43,354 nt of DNA. It comes from a virus. The DNA lies in the IMG/VR virus record IMGVR_UViG_3300025892_000043, positions 1-43,354 of that record. The stretch is one strand, 5' to 3'. Shown one piece after another: positions 26,402 to 34,805 of the stretch. The notes under the pieces are model-generated. The model was not told the DNA's origin, did not search any database, and saw only the letters and a program-made list of their open reading frames with translations. A program made the translations under genes and the position numbers. The number at the start of each line of letters is the position of its first letter. Positions within the stretch are counted from its first letter, which is position 1.

Positions 26402-26628
26402 CAGTCTTCATAGATACGACATTCGTCTGCGTCTGGTTCCATTTCACAAAAAAGTTCTAGTGGAGAAGGATCATGATGATCTCCTGCCTCAATTTCTTTA
26501 CGATGATTATGAGCATAGACTTCCAACTCGTGAAGTTCTCCTTCAATGTGACGACGTTGGTTTGGTGAAGTCAGTGGATTGTCAAGGATTTTTTTATCCT
26601 TCTCAATATGTTGTTCTATATTTTCCAT
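26401..26628 (-). CDS. CP12-like small protein between hub genes (75 aa)
   Basis: The 75-residue protein has an N-terminal charged helix (MENIEQHIEKDKKILDNPLT, then NQRRHIEGELHELEVYAHNH). Its C-terminus, PLELFCEMEPDADECRIYED, closely matches the C-terminal segment of cyanobacterial CP12 (consensus about C-x3-PDAxECRxYD/ED). That segment forms a redox disulfide loop and binds GAPDH in the GAPDH-CP12-PRK complex. Both cysteines and the ECRIYED end are present, while the N-terminal CP12 cysteine pair is absent. The gene is embedded between gp27-like and gp5-like, overlapping the latter by one base. It may be a Calvin-cycle regulator expressed late or a structural protein that reuses the motif. 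Confidence 0.75.
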   Translation of the reverse strand: MENIEQHIEKDKKILDNPLTSPNQRRHIEGELHELEVYAHNHRKEIEAGDHHDPSPLELFCEMEPDADECRIYED

Positions 26629-26634
26629 GATTGT

Positions 26635-27966
26635 TTAGTTAGTACCGTCTAAGTTTGTTCGATTCTCAAATCGTTTTGTGTCAGGCATTGGTTTTCCTCC
26701 ATAGGAATCCCTAGATAATGTAATGTAAGTACGAAGTTCACTTCTATTTAGAATACTATGTTTAATAGATGTAACTAGATACCTACCACTAGCTCTCTTG
26801 TCTGGTTTGACATTAGTTGATGATGATTCAGAAGGTGATGGAAGATCTATGTTGATAACATTACCAGCTCTATTTTCTAAATCACCAGGAACAGTTATGT
26901 CGATAGTATTATACTGCATAAAATAGTATCTGTAAAATGCTTTCTCAAAGTTTTTGTTCATATCATCAATATTATCTTTCTCACTATCACTTTGATTATT
27001 ATCCCAATCACCAAACGTACTGATTGTAGATGGTCTATAGATATATCTACTACCCCTATCTAACATTTGAACTTGACCATTACTTAAGTATGGTTTAGTT
27101 TTCTCTAGATGAGAACTCTTGTCCCAAAATTCATCAGCATTAGTTTTAAATACTCGATAGGTTGCTCTATTTACATCCAAATAAATTGCTTGGTGACAAA
27201 AAGCACCTGCTCTCAGGTCATCATAAACATCAAACACTTTAGGAAAACTAAAATTCATAACCCTGTATCTATCAGCTGCTGATGTTGATGTTACATCAGC
27301 GTTTGCTTGAGAATACTTATATCTAATATCAGGAGCAGGATAAGATGGTTGATCTATTAATTGATCAATAGATTTAAATCTATAACCTTCAAATGTTTCA
27401 TAGAAAAGGAACCCAATAGAATCTTTTTTATAATCAGGAATAGATCTAATTGATAACCAATTAAATAAATCAAAGACTCTCCAGTTAGGAACATACATGT
27501 CAAATGGAAACACTGAATTATCTTTTTCAAATGGTTTTGTAGAGAAACCACTTCTTCTCAATACATCTTCGATAACTGTCTCAGAATTCTTTCCATCTAT
27601 CCTTTCACATATTCTAAAGTTTTCGTTTCTTAGTCCCTCAATAGAAACGGCATGAATAATATATGTCTGATCTTTCTCAATAATTGTACGTGCATCTACT
27701 TTATAGATGTAATAATTTAAATCATATAATTTATTATTACTTGCAATTTTTATCTGAATTCTTTCTTGACCAACAATTGGCATACTACTGATCAAATTCT
27801 GTCCAATATCTTGAATCAGTAGTTCTGCCTGAAGAGCAGAAGATACAACACTTTCATATAAATTAATCTCCAATACAAGTTTTTTTATATCAATAGCTTC
27901 GCTATTATATACGTTGTATAGAGTTACTTCCTTTAAAGAAAAGTCTCCAGAAAATTGATTTGCCAT
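26635..27966 (-). CDS. 27: gp27-like baseplate hub protein (443 aa)
   Basis: The 443-residue protein has the layout of T4 gp27/VgrG hub proteins. The N-terminal beta domain contains LKKVTLYN-like and IDIKKLVLEINLYESVVSSA segments, then LLIQDIGQNLISSMPIVGQE. A middle domain contains FPFDMYVPNWRVFDLFNWLS and SIGFLFYETFEGYRFKSIDQ. The C-terminus has RYLVTSIKHSILNRSELRTY. Trimers of gp27 form the torus to which the gp5 spike attaches; the gp5-like gene lies two genes downstream. The start codon overlaps the stop of the GH19 gene (TAATG), suggesting coupling. Sequence similarity to T4 gp27 is weak by eye, so the assignment leans on fold pattern and order. Confidence 0.8.
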   Translation of the reverse strand: MANQFSGDFSLKEVTLYNVYNSEAIDIKKLVLEINLYESVVSSALQAELLIQDIGQNLISSMPIVGQERIQIKIASNNKLYDLNYYIYKVDARTIIEKDQTYIIHAVSIEGLRNENFRICERIDGKNSETVIEDVLRRSGFSTKPFEKDNSVFPFDMYVPNWRVFDLFNWLSIRSIPDYKKDSIGFLFYETFEGYRFKSIDQLIDQPSYPAPDIRYKYSQANADVTSTSAADRYRVMNFSFPKVFDVYDDLRAGAFCHQAIYLDVNRATYRVFKTNADEFWDKSSHLEKTKPYLSNGQVQMLDRGSRYIYRPSTISTFGDWDNNQSDSEKDNIDDMNKNFEKAFYRYYFMQYNTIDITVPGDLENRAGNVINIDLPSPSESSSTNVKPDKRASGRYLVTSIKHSILNRSELRTYITLSRDSYGGKPMPDTKRFENRTNLDGTN

Positions 27967-30143
27967 TATAACCTACTAAGGACTTGATTAACCTGCTTCC
28001 TATCTTTATTTAGAGTGAAACCGGTAGTATGTACTCCTAAGTTTTCTTCTTTAACATTGTTTATTATGATTGGTTGTTCTGTAATTTGATTAGTTTTTAT
28101 CTTTTCATTAATTACAAACTCAGTACTCATAGATGGCATCATTGAACCAGGTGGTGATTTCTTTGATAGTGCAGCAGCTGTTGTGGGTTTAATCGATCTA
28201 TCAACAGGGTTATAAGATAAATCTGGTGGACTTATTTTTCTATTTGGTATCGGATTTAATCCACCAACTTGTCCACCAAGTGGCATATTAGAATACTTAT
28301 TAAACTTTGAAATACGATCGTCTAAACCATTAAGTCCACCATTTATATTACGAGTGACAGTACGCATACCAGGCATACCCTTTCTAGCAGCGTTTCTGTC
28401 TACTCTATCTTTCCAATAAGCAAGAGCAACTTTTGCTGCGTTTTGAGGCTCAGCAAGTTTTTCTGGATTCTCTACTGCATCTGCTACGCCAATCATAGGA
28501 CCGTATTTTCTATAGTTTGCGCGCCCTGTAATCTGGATGTAGCCTCTACCTTTAAATCTTTTTCCATCGCCTGGTTGAGTATTGCCGAGATCACTTCTAC
28601 CCTCATAAGCTGCCCCACTAGCAATCTCTTCCATATAAAGTCCATCAGCAGATTCATGACCAACTTGTGCCATAAACATGATACGTTCATTTTTGTCTGT
28701 AATACCACCCTTATCCATAGTCTCTATCATGAGATTCATATAATCAGTATTGGTTAGAGAGATATTAGACGAAGATCCATCATTGATTTGTGTATCTTGA
28801 CCTTCATTACTAACGGAATCTTTCTTATCCGTATCTGTAGATCCACCACCAAACCAACCATCATATAACAGTCCACCAAGATCTCCACCAACCCAACCAC
28901 CAAGAAAAGCACCAAATGGTCCGCCAATAGCAGCACCAATAGCACCAATCAATGCAGTACCTATTGCTTTAAAAGCAGACCTAGCAGGAGGTTGTTTGAA
29001 TACAAATACATCCAAGAAGAATTGTAGGATAGCACCAATAAAAGGAATCCTACTAATCATTTTGGTAAATCCTCTACCAACTGCACCAAGAAGTTTAAAT
29101 AAACTCTTACCACCAACTTTGATAATAAATCTCCTCAATGGTTTGAAGAGTTTACTCATAAAAACTTTACCTAGAGTCTTGTTCAAAGATTTCTGAACAA
29201 AATTCTGGATCATCCTAATTGGTTTTCGTAAAATTTTATTTACAAACTTACCAAATTTTTTGAAAATTTTAAATACTTTTTTTAGATCTTTAACTAACTT
29301 GAATGGATTTTTTAACCACCTAAGTACAAAGAAACTTCCTATTAATTTAAGAGCTCCACTAAATCTTTCTCCAATACTTCTATCAGGTCCAAGAAGTTGT
29401 GACAATCCTGTTAAAGTATTATCAATAAATCCTTCAACAAAAGAGTTGATAAATTTAAATGCATGACCCATAAAGGTAACAATACCTTTTACAGCTTCTT
29501 TATTTTTTGGATCTGATATCCAATTTAAAGCTGCAAACGCTATAATGTCACCAAAGAGTCCAAAGATATCTCCAAAGACATTTGTTACCTTACCTTTAAT
29601 TTTTCTACCGACGCCAAAGATATCTCTACCAGGAGTTTTTCTTTCTTTCTTCTTCTCCTTTTTCTTTTTACCTTTTAACTTATCAGTTTTTTTAGACGCT
29701 TTCTTTTGTTTACTTTTTAAATTAATTATTCTTTTAAGAGATTCTAATAATTTTTTAAGAGCATCTTTAAAGCTTTCTTTTGACTCTTCAGCTTCTTGAG
29801 GTGGTGCATCATCAACATTGACTCTTACATTCTCGGTAGAAGGATTTTCATTAGAGAACACTTCTGTGAAAGGAACAATAGCACCTTTTCCTCCTCCTGC
29901 AGCTGCACCATTTAATGCATCTAGATCACGTTCCTGTTGAGCAAATCCTCCAACATCAGATTCCGCTTTTTGTCTAACATTTTGTGCTGCTTTAACACCA
30001 GAGACAACACCGCTTTTGAAAGCCTCTGTGTTAATTTTAGAACCCATCTTCCCTTTTTTAAAGAGGGCTTTTCTCTCAGATGGTGAAAGATATTCACCTG
30101 TTTCTGGATTTATACCGTGAGCAGTTACGTTAATATCTGACAT
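27966..30143 (-). CDS. tail protein with GH19 chitinase/lysozyme domain, tape-measure-like (725 aa)
   Basis: Residues 1-170 are charged and end in a Lys-rich stretch. Residues 180-430 are hydrophobic helices and glycine-zipper segments (ALIGAIGAAIGGPFGAFLGG), which may insert in a membrane. Residues of about 485-620 form a GH19 domain: AQVGHESADGLYMEE with likely catalytic Glu497 and a second acid near 505-506, YEGRSDLGNTQPGDGKRFKG, RGYIQITGRANY and NGG. GH19 enzymes cleave chitin or peptidoglycan glycan chains. The NWISDPKN and RWLKNP motifs are shared with the next upstream gene, suggesting duplication. By position, between gp51 and the gp27-like hub, it could replace T4 gp29 (tape measure/hub). 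The C-terminal 100 residues look disordered. Confidence 0.8.
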   Translation of the reverse strand: MSDINVTAHGINPETGEYLSPSERKALFKKGKMGSKINTEAFKSGVVSGVKAAQNVRQKAESDVGGFAQQERDLDALNGAAAGGGKGAIVPFTEVFSNENPSTENVRVNVDDAPPQEAEESKESFKDALKKLLESLKRIINLKSKQKKASKKTDKLKGKKKKEKKKERKTPGRDIFGVGRKIKGKVTNVFGDIFGLFGDIIAFAALNWISDPKNKEAVKGIVTFMGHAFKFINSFVEGFIDNTLTGLSQLLGPDRSIGERFSGALKLIGSFFVLRWLKNPFKLVKDLKKVFKIFKKFGKFVNKILRKPIRMIQNFVQKSLNKTLGKVFMSKLFKPLRRFIIKVGGKSLFKLLGAVGRGFTKMISRIPFIGAILQFFLDVFVFKQPPARSAFKAIGTALIGAIGAAIGGPFGAFLGGWVGGDLGGLLYDGWFGGGSTDTDKKDSVSNEGQDTQINDGSSSNISLTNTDYMNLMIETMDKGGITDKNERIMFMAQVGHESADGLYMEEIASGAAYEGRSDLGNTQPGDGKRFKGRGYIQITGRANYRKYGPMIGVADAVENPEKLAEPQNAAKVALAYWKDRVDRNAARKGMPGMRTVTRNINGGLNGLDDRISKFNKYSNMPLGGQVGGLNPIPNRKISPPDLSYNPVDRSIKPTTAAALSKKSPPGSMMPSMSTEFVINEKIKTNQITEQPIIINNVKEENLGVHTTGFTLNKDRKQVNQVLSRL

Positions 30144-30147
30144 TTAC

Positions 30148-32511
30148 TTATATCGCAAGACTATAAATTGCCCACAACCCAGATGTAGGAAGTGTACCCC
30201 CAACAGCTGTTTCCGATGCCTTTTGGGTTGCTTGAGTGGAAGTTGAATTATTAATAACAGTAGGACTAGATTTTTTAGATCCACCAGAAGATAACGATCT
30301 ACTTTCCCTCTGAGCAGATCCTAAATTAGATCCCGATGATGAGGGAGTCGGAGAAAGCTTTGGTGGGGTTGATGGATCATTTTGATGTTGTGGAGTAATT
30401 GATGCTGGTGGTGCGGAAGGTTCTCCTGTACCCGGAGAGGATCCATATGTAGGTTTACCATTAGTAATATAATTAATAAAAGCTTCATGACCAGCAGATT
30501 CTGCCTCCAAGTGTAGGTGATCTGCATAATTACCACCAGTACTACCCTGAGTTCCTATAATAGTTCCCGCTTTTATTTTATCTCCAACTTTAACTTTACC
30601 AAATTTACTCAAGTGAGCAAATAACATATTTCCAGTAGCATTTTTTAAGATTACTGTATTTCCATATCCACTGAACGATTGAACGTGTGTTACCTCAGAG
30701 TCTAATGGAACTGGAATATCTGCATTGGGAGCGGAATTTAAATCAGTTCCATGTAACAGTGTATAGTCTCTTGGCCAACCATCCTGTCTCTTTGGTTGTT
30801 GTTCTCCATGATGAAGTCTTATAGAATTAAATGAATATGATTTACCTGGTTTTAGTGACTTGTTAACACCACCACCATTACTACTAAAATATTTAATGTT
30901 ACCAGAATACCCAGAAGAATTTCTTTCAGTTTTTGCGTCCTTTTTAGTGTCTGCTGATGAAGTTACTGGATCATCATCCTTATGTTGTCCATGTTCTTTA
31001 TCAAACGCTGCAACTAGACCCTCAACTTTAGTTGCATCTACACGAACTGTTTTATTTTTTTTACCTCTACGTGTTGCAACTTCTTTTCTTGTCGTGACCG
31101 ACCAACCATCTTTCTTTCTTGTGAAATTATATGTTACACCATCTAACTCAACAGATTTTGCTGCGTTTACCTTGACACCATAATTCTTATCACCAAGATC
31201 TGCAGTACCAGAAGTTTTTGTTATGGGTTTAGTTGCTGGAGGTTGTGATGGTTTATCTGGTTTTGGAGTAGATTTAGCACCACTAGTACTTCTTCTATTA
31301 TTTCTTCTAGTCTGTGTATTTTTATTACCACCACCACCACCACCGCCGCCAAAAATATTACCAACAGCATTAGTAATACCAGTCCATGCATTACCAAGTA
31401 ATCCTTTAACAAAACCTGCAGCACTTCCAAGTAAACTTCCTACATTACCCAGATCAATTCCCTTGAGTGGATTGTTAAACAGTCCGCTAACAAGATCACC
31501 AATTTTTGTTATTGCACCACCAGTAATTGCATCTAATAAAGAACCAAGAATTCCTGGTACAACTTCTATTAATGTTTTAGGAACCTCCATCAATGTGTTG
31601 AAGAATTCCCCTGGATTTGTTAACCACTTAAGCTCAATAACATCCTTGACTACATTAAACAAGGACATGAATATTTTAAATCCGCCACCAAAAAGTTTCT
31701 TACTAAATTCCCACCACGGTTCAACAAAGTTCTTCCACATGAACTTTAAGGCACCTGGAATAGCTCCTATAAACTTAACGAGTTGCGTTACCTTTTCTGT
31801 ATTTTTTGGATCAGCAATCCAATCTAAAACTTTATATAAAACAAAGTCCTTAAAGATTCCCATCAAGAAATCAAATATATTACCAAGACCTTTTTTAGCA
31901 GCTGATACTACAGGATTTTTTTTCTTCCTTCCTTTCTTTGCTTTCTTTTCTTCCTGTTTATTTTCTTCTTCGTCTCTCTTCTGAGATTCTAATAGTTTTC
32001 TTTCCTTCTCTTGGTCCTTCTTTGTATCTTTATATTCTTTGTTATCATTATCTAATTCTTTTACTTCAACTTCAAGAATTTGATCAGCGGTTTGTTTTAT
32101 CTGTTCTAACAAACCAAGTACGTTATCTTTGGTAGGTCCAGTCTTCACAATTGCAGAAGATTTTTGACTGGTTGGTCCTACTGATGGAGTTAAAGCTCCT
32201 CCTTCGTTAATGGTTCTACCTTGTACAGCAAGACCACCGTTCTCAGATCTAGTAATAGCAGAGTCATTTGTTTGCTTAACCAATCCCCCACCACGATTAC
32301 CTCCACCTCTACCACCGACGCCACCACCTCTCATGGTGTTCCTTGCGCCTTGTCTTACTCCTGATCTTATTCCTTGTCTTAATCCGCCCTTAGCTCCCGC
32401 TCTAACACCTGTCATCAGAGCAGAACGTCCTCCCATAAGAGCACCACGACCCAATCCTCCTAGGAGTCCTTTTATTAATGGTGCTGCTGCAGCGGCGAGT
32501 GGAGCTGGCAT
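30148..32511 (-). CDS. tail protein with M23-like peptidase domain, tape-measure candidate (787 aa)
   Basis: The ATG at 32511, one base after the gp51 stop, is chosen over an ATG 51 bases upstream that would overlap gp51. The Gly/Arg/Ala-rich N-terminus (MPAPLAAAAAPLIKGLLGG) is followed by a coiled coil (about 130-190), a Lys-rich stretch, hydrophobic helices (about 200-390) with DWIADPKN and KWLTNP motifs, and an eight-Gly linker. Residues 570-690 form an M23-like domain with LLHGTDL, NMLFAHLSKFGKVKVGDKIK, AGTIIGTQGS and DHLHLE. The HLH pair fits the M23 active site, but the first ligand motif is HxxD rather than HxxxD. Its place right after gp26-gp51 fits a tape measure with lytic activity. 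Confidence 0.8.
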   Translation of the reverse strand: MPAPLAAAAAPLIKGLLGGLGRGALMGGRSALMTGVRAGAKGGLRQGIRSGVRQGARNTMRGGGVGGRGGGNRGGGLVKQTNDSAITRSENGGLAVQGRTINEGGALTPSVGPTSQKSSAIVKTGPTKDNVLGLLEQIKQTADQILEVEVKELDNDNKEYKDTKKDQEKERKLLESQKRDEEENKQEEKKAKKGRKKKNPVVSAAKKGLGNIFDFLMGIFKDFVLYKVLDWIADPKNTEKVTQLVKFIGAIPGALKFMWKNFVEPWWEFSKKLFGGGFKIFMSLFNVVKDVIELKWLTNPGEFFNTLMEVPKTLIEVVPGILGSLLDAITGGAITKIGDLVSGLFNNPLKGIDLGNVGSLLGSAAGFVKGLLGNAWTGITNAVGNIFGGGGGGGGNKNTQTRRNNRRSTSGAKSTPKPDKPSQPPATKPITKTSGTADLGDKNYGVKVNAAKSVELDGVTYNFTRKKDGWSVTTRKEVATRRGKKNKTVRVDATKVEGLVAAFDKEHGQHKDDDPVTSSADTKKDAKTERNSSGYSGNIKYFSSNGGGVNKSLKPGKSYSFNSIRLHHGEQQPKRQDGWPRDYTLLHGTDLNSAPNADIPVPLDSEVTHVQSFSGYGNTVILKNATGNMLFAHLSKFGKVKVGDKIKAGTIIGTQGSTGGNYADHLHLEAESAGHEAFINYITNGKPTYGSSPGTGEPSAPPASITPQHQNDPSTPPKLSPTPSSSGSNLGSAQRESRSLSSGGSKKSSPTVINNSTSTQATQKASETAVGGTLPTSGLWAIYSLAI

Positions 32512-32512
32512 A

Positions 32513-32698
32513 TTAACTCTGTTGGTTCTTTTGACGTTCGTTTTCTTCTTTAATATAATCAACTAGCATCTGAACATAAATCTCCCTCTCCCAAGGAATC
32601 ATATTATCCAATTCAGTTAAACTATATTTGTGGTGTTGCATCATAGCAAAATTAACTTGGTAATAATTTTCAAGTGATTCATGGGATAGGGCTATCAG
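32513..32698 (-). CDS. 51: gp51 baseplate hub assembly factor, probably expressed by -1 frameshift from gp26
   Basis: The frame has 61 codons from the gp26 stop to a TAA. The product includes HESLENYYQVNFAMMQHHKY, LTELDNMIPWEREIYVQMLV and EENERQKNQQS, as in short gp51 proteins of cyanophages. No ATG occurs before codons 19-20, which lie inside the conserved-looking part. The only codon usable near the junction is CTG, overlapping the gp26 TGA. The frame is instead joined to gp26 by a TTTTTTC slippery heptamer, giving a predicted 299-residue gp26-gp51 fusion. In T4, gp51 acts catalytically in hub assembly; in lambda, the GT fusion links a chaperone to the tape measure. The stop is followed after one base by the next gene's ATG. 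Confidence 0.75.
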   Translation of the reverse strand: MIALSHESLENYYQVNFAMMQHHKYSLTELDNMIPWEREIYVQMLVDYIKEENERQKNQQS

Positions 32699-33411
32699 AA
32701 AAAACTTGCTAGACCCTCAATTACTACTTCACTGGTTACCTTAGTATTTGGATTTGTAACAGAGATTGTATGAGATAATTTTGGCATAGTCTCAAAGAAT
32801 TTCTGTACCTTCAAGAATTGTTTTGTATCCATTCCTTCTAAAAATTCATTGATCTCTTTCTTAGAACAATTAGAAGCTTCATATACCTCTTCACCCTCTA
32901 CAATTTGATTAATGCACATAGATGCAATTTCAAATACATCATCCACATCTGACGATGAATCATCAGACATATTATTTTTAATGAATAGATCCATACTTGG
33001 ATACTTCATCACAACTGACACATCATCATTCATTTTTATAATGTTTGAATGATCTTCCTGTTTGTCAACAACAATCTCATCCAGATCAATTTGAACATCT
33101 ACTGTAGTTTCATTGTCATCAGGACAAGTAATCTTTAGATCTACAGTTTCACCTACAGATTTTCCTCTAATATTTAAGAAGATATATTCAATATCAAACA
33201 GAGCAAGATTATCAATTTTAAATCTAGGTGTCTGAATGCAGTTAGATAAAATAGTTTTAACTGCATTTGCCATCTGATTTTCATCCTCAGTTTCCATAGC
33301 AAGTAAAAGAATTTTTTCTTCCTTTACTAGGAAAGGTCTGTACTTAATTTTTTTACCTGTAGATGGCACAACCAACTCATAAGTTGGCGTAGAAAGTTTT
33401 GGTAACGTCAT
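32695..33411 (-). CDS. 26: gp26 baseplate hub subunit / assembly chaperone (238 aa)
   Basis: The 238-residue protein begins MTLPKLSTPTYELVVPSTGK and has KYRPFLVKEEKILLLAMETE, then ALFDIEYIFLNIRGKSVGET, VDLKITCPDDNETTVDV and a C-terminal helical part ending EVVIEGLASFF. This is the T4_baseplate (gp26) family pattern. T4 gp26 takes part in hub assembly. By position (just before gp51 and the long tape-measure-like genes) it is equivalent to tail-assembly chaperone G of siphoviruses. A consensus late promoter (TATAAATA) and a CGGAG ribosome-binding site lie upstream. Its end carries the probable slippery site that leads into gp51. Confidence 0.9.
   Translation of the reverse strand: MTLPKLSTPTYELVVPSTGKKIKYRPFLVKEEKILLLAMETEDENQMANAVKTILSNCIQTPRFKIDNLALFDIEYIFLNIRGKSVGETVDLKITCPDDNETTVDVQIDLDEIVVDKQEDHSNIIKMNDDVSVVMKYPSMDLFIKNNMSDDSSSDVDDVFEIASMCINQIVEGEEVYEASNCSKKEINEFLEGMDTKQFLKVQKFFETMPKLSHTISVTNPNTKVTSEVVIEGLASFF
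32698..32704 (-). promoter_or_regulatory. putative -1 ribosomal frameshift site T TTT TTC
   Basis: In the gp26 frame the last codons read AGT TTT TTC TGA, so the heptamer T TTT TTC fits X XXY YYZ exactly. A slip of -1 moves ribosomes into the gp51 frame (CTG ATA GCC ...), skipping the TGA. A Shine-Dalgarno-like GAGGG ends 9 bases upstream, at the distance known to stimulate slipping in dnaX. A small inverted repeat GATAG-CC-CTATC directly follows, although it is closer than usual stimulatory stems. Confidence 0.7.
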
Positions 33412-33445
33412 TACAACTCCGTATAATCTAGAATACTATCTGAAG

Positions 33446-33453
33446 TATTTATA
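33446..33453 (-). promoter_or_regulatory. late promoter TATAAATA upstream of gp26
   Basis: An exact T4 late consensus on the minus strand, 35 bases before the gp26 ATG, in the 48-base gap after the gp54-like gene. Confidence 0.65.
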
Positions 33454-33459
33454 CACCAC

Positions 33460-34302
33460 TTAGGTAAGGAGTCCAATCAATGAATCTATAATATCTAATC
33501 CAGATCCACCATTAATAGGATCCCTAAAGTTAACAGCAGATGAAGAGTTGAGAGTTGTAGTTGTAAAAGTTTCATACTCAAAACTTACACCTAGTTTTGA
33601 CATAGATGTCTCCTCTCTACTCAGTGAAACTGAAGATATATTTGATGGGAAAGCTTTAAATATTTTTGTAGCATGTACTGGAATTGATCTATAAAATTTA
33701 GTACGGTTATTACCGTTATCATTTTGTATATCTGGAATTATATCTCTAACAGAATATGCAGTTCTTTTATCGCTTGGTTCCCTGCCATTCACAGTTCCGT
33801 TCATAGATTTTTCATACTTTACAATTATAATATCAACAGTATAGTCATCTCTATATGATGATCTAAAATTTTGTTGTGGAGATCCTATCCCAACTAAGTT
33901 TTCTAAACTCAATCTTTGATTTGCATAACCATAAATCGAATTGGTCCATAGGTCAAACAAATTTTTTATTTGAGAATCAGCATCAAGCATAAAAGATAAT
34001 TCCATCTCACTGAATACTGCACCATAAGCATATTTTAGATTTGGTGTATTAGTAATTCTATAGTCACCAGTTGATATCTGTAAACCAGGCATCGTGGCTT
34101 CATCACAATAAAGTTTAAGCAATTGTTTCGTAGAATTCAAATTAAATTGAGGATCCTTAGATAATTGTTGAATTAATTTTGGATTACTGTCTAGTTCTAT
34201 AGTGACATCATAGAAATTACTACTACTATACCCAGATTTTTTAAACTGTTCTTTAAATGTCGAATAGTTCGACATTGGCGCTACGCCAGATATTCTACTC
34301 AT
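33460..34302 (-). CDS. 54: gp54-like tail tube initiator / baseplate protein (280 aa)
   Basis: The 280-residue protein shows the tail-tube fold pattern shared by T4 gp19 and gp54: YCDEATMPGLQISTGDYRIT, then YGAVFSEMELSFMLDADSQI and FDLWTNSIYGYANQRL. The C-terminal half has FKAFPSNISSVSLSREETSM and VSFEYETFTTTT. In T4, gp54 binds the gp48 collar on the hub and starts polymerisation of the gp19 tube. Its place close to gp48 and gp26 and its length (T4 gp54 is about 320 residues; gp19 is shorter) favour gp54 over gp19. The first ATG overlaps the stop of the preceding gene by 4 bases. The tube-family fold is fairly sure, the exact number less so. Confidence 0.72.
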   Translation of the reverse strand: MSRISGVAPMSNYSTFKEQFKKSGYSSSNFYDVTIELDSNPKLIQQLSKDPQFNLNSTKQLLKLYCDEATMPGLQISTGDYRITNTPNLKYAYGAVFSEMELSFMLDADSQIKNLFDLWTNSIYGYANQRLSLENLVGIGSPQQNFRSSYRDDYTVDIIIVKYEKSMNGTVNGREPSDKRTAYSVRDIIPDIQNDNGNNRTKFYRSIPVHATKIFKAFPSNISSVSLSREETSMSKLGVSFEYETFTTTTLNSSSAVNFRDPINGGSGLDIIDSLIGLLT

Positions 34303-34805
34303 TGAGAAGTTTCTCCCCAGACTGCTGATTTACTATACTGTTGATACATATCATTCTTTCTAGTAACAAAACTTTCAATAGGAAGGAAGATAGATGTTTT
34401 ATAATCCTCTCTATTTATTTTATAAAGAGGTGTTTCTAGTCCCGCTACAACATAATGATGATAACATTGTTTAGGAAACCTAGCTCTACCATTTTCTAAT
34501 CCTAATATTATATTCATTCTAGACCTATGTCTTAGATAATGTAAGTTCGCACCAAAAAATTTTGCACCTGTACTTAGAACGTATACAAGTGGAAACTCAT
34601 CATAGAATTTTAATTTAGCAGCATATGTTGCCTTGTATTCAAACATATAAAGTTCACCAGGAGTCGGTATCATAGACTCTTCCATCTCAGACATATCTGA
34701 ATACAGATCACCTGATTGAAATTTCATTCTTACTGCATCACGGTACCAAGAATATGATCTTGGTTCGTTACCAGCTAGTTCTCTTATCTCTTGAAAGATA
34801 CTCAT
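34299..34805 (-). CDS. conserved protein in the head/tail completion block (168 aa)
   Basis: The 168-residue protein begins MSIFQEIRELAGNEPRSYSW and contains MIPTPGELYMFEYKATYAAK, YDEFPLVYVLSTGAKFFGAN, LHYLRHRSRMNIILG and FLPIESF. The PxPGxLYxFxYxAK and FPLVxVL...FFGxNLHYL pattern is typical of a small conserved family seen in T4-like and other large phages, whose function I cannot name. It overlaps gp4 upstream and the gp54-like gene downstream by 4 bases each (ATGA), so it is translationally coupled to both. A role in tail or neck assembly is likely from context only. Confidence 0.75.
   Translation of the reverse strand: MSIFQEIRELAGNEPRSYSWYRDAVRMKFQSGDLYSDMSEMEESMIPTPGELYMFEYKATYAAKLKFYDEFPLVYVLSTGAKFFGANLHYLRHRSRMNIILGLENGRARFPKQCYHHYVVAGLETPLYKINREDYKTSIFLPIESFVTRKNDMYQQYSKSAVWGETSQ

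Noticed and set aside
31223-31984. Long plus-strand open frame (253 codons) opposite the M23-like gene
   Set aside because: It mirrors the Lys/Asn/Gly-rich minus-strand gene, has low-complexity Pro/Leu/Ser sequence and no ribosome-binding site; it is a shadow frame.
32512-32562. Upstream ATG at 32562 as start of the 787-residue gene
   Set aside because: It overlaps gp51 by 50 bases and adds a basic sequence that is the gp51 C-terminus read in another frame.
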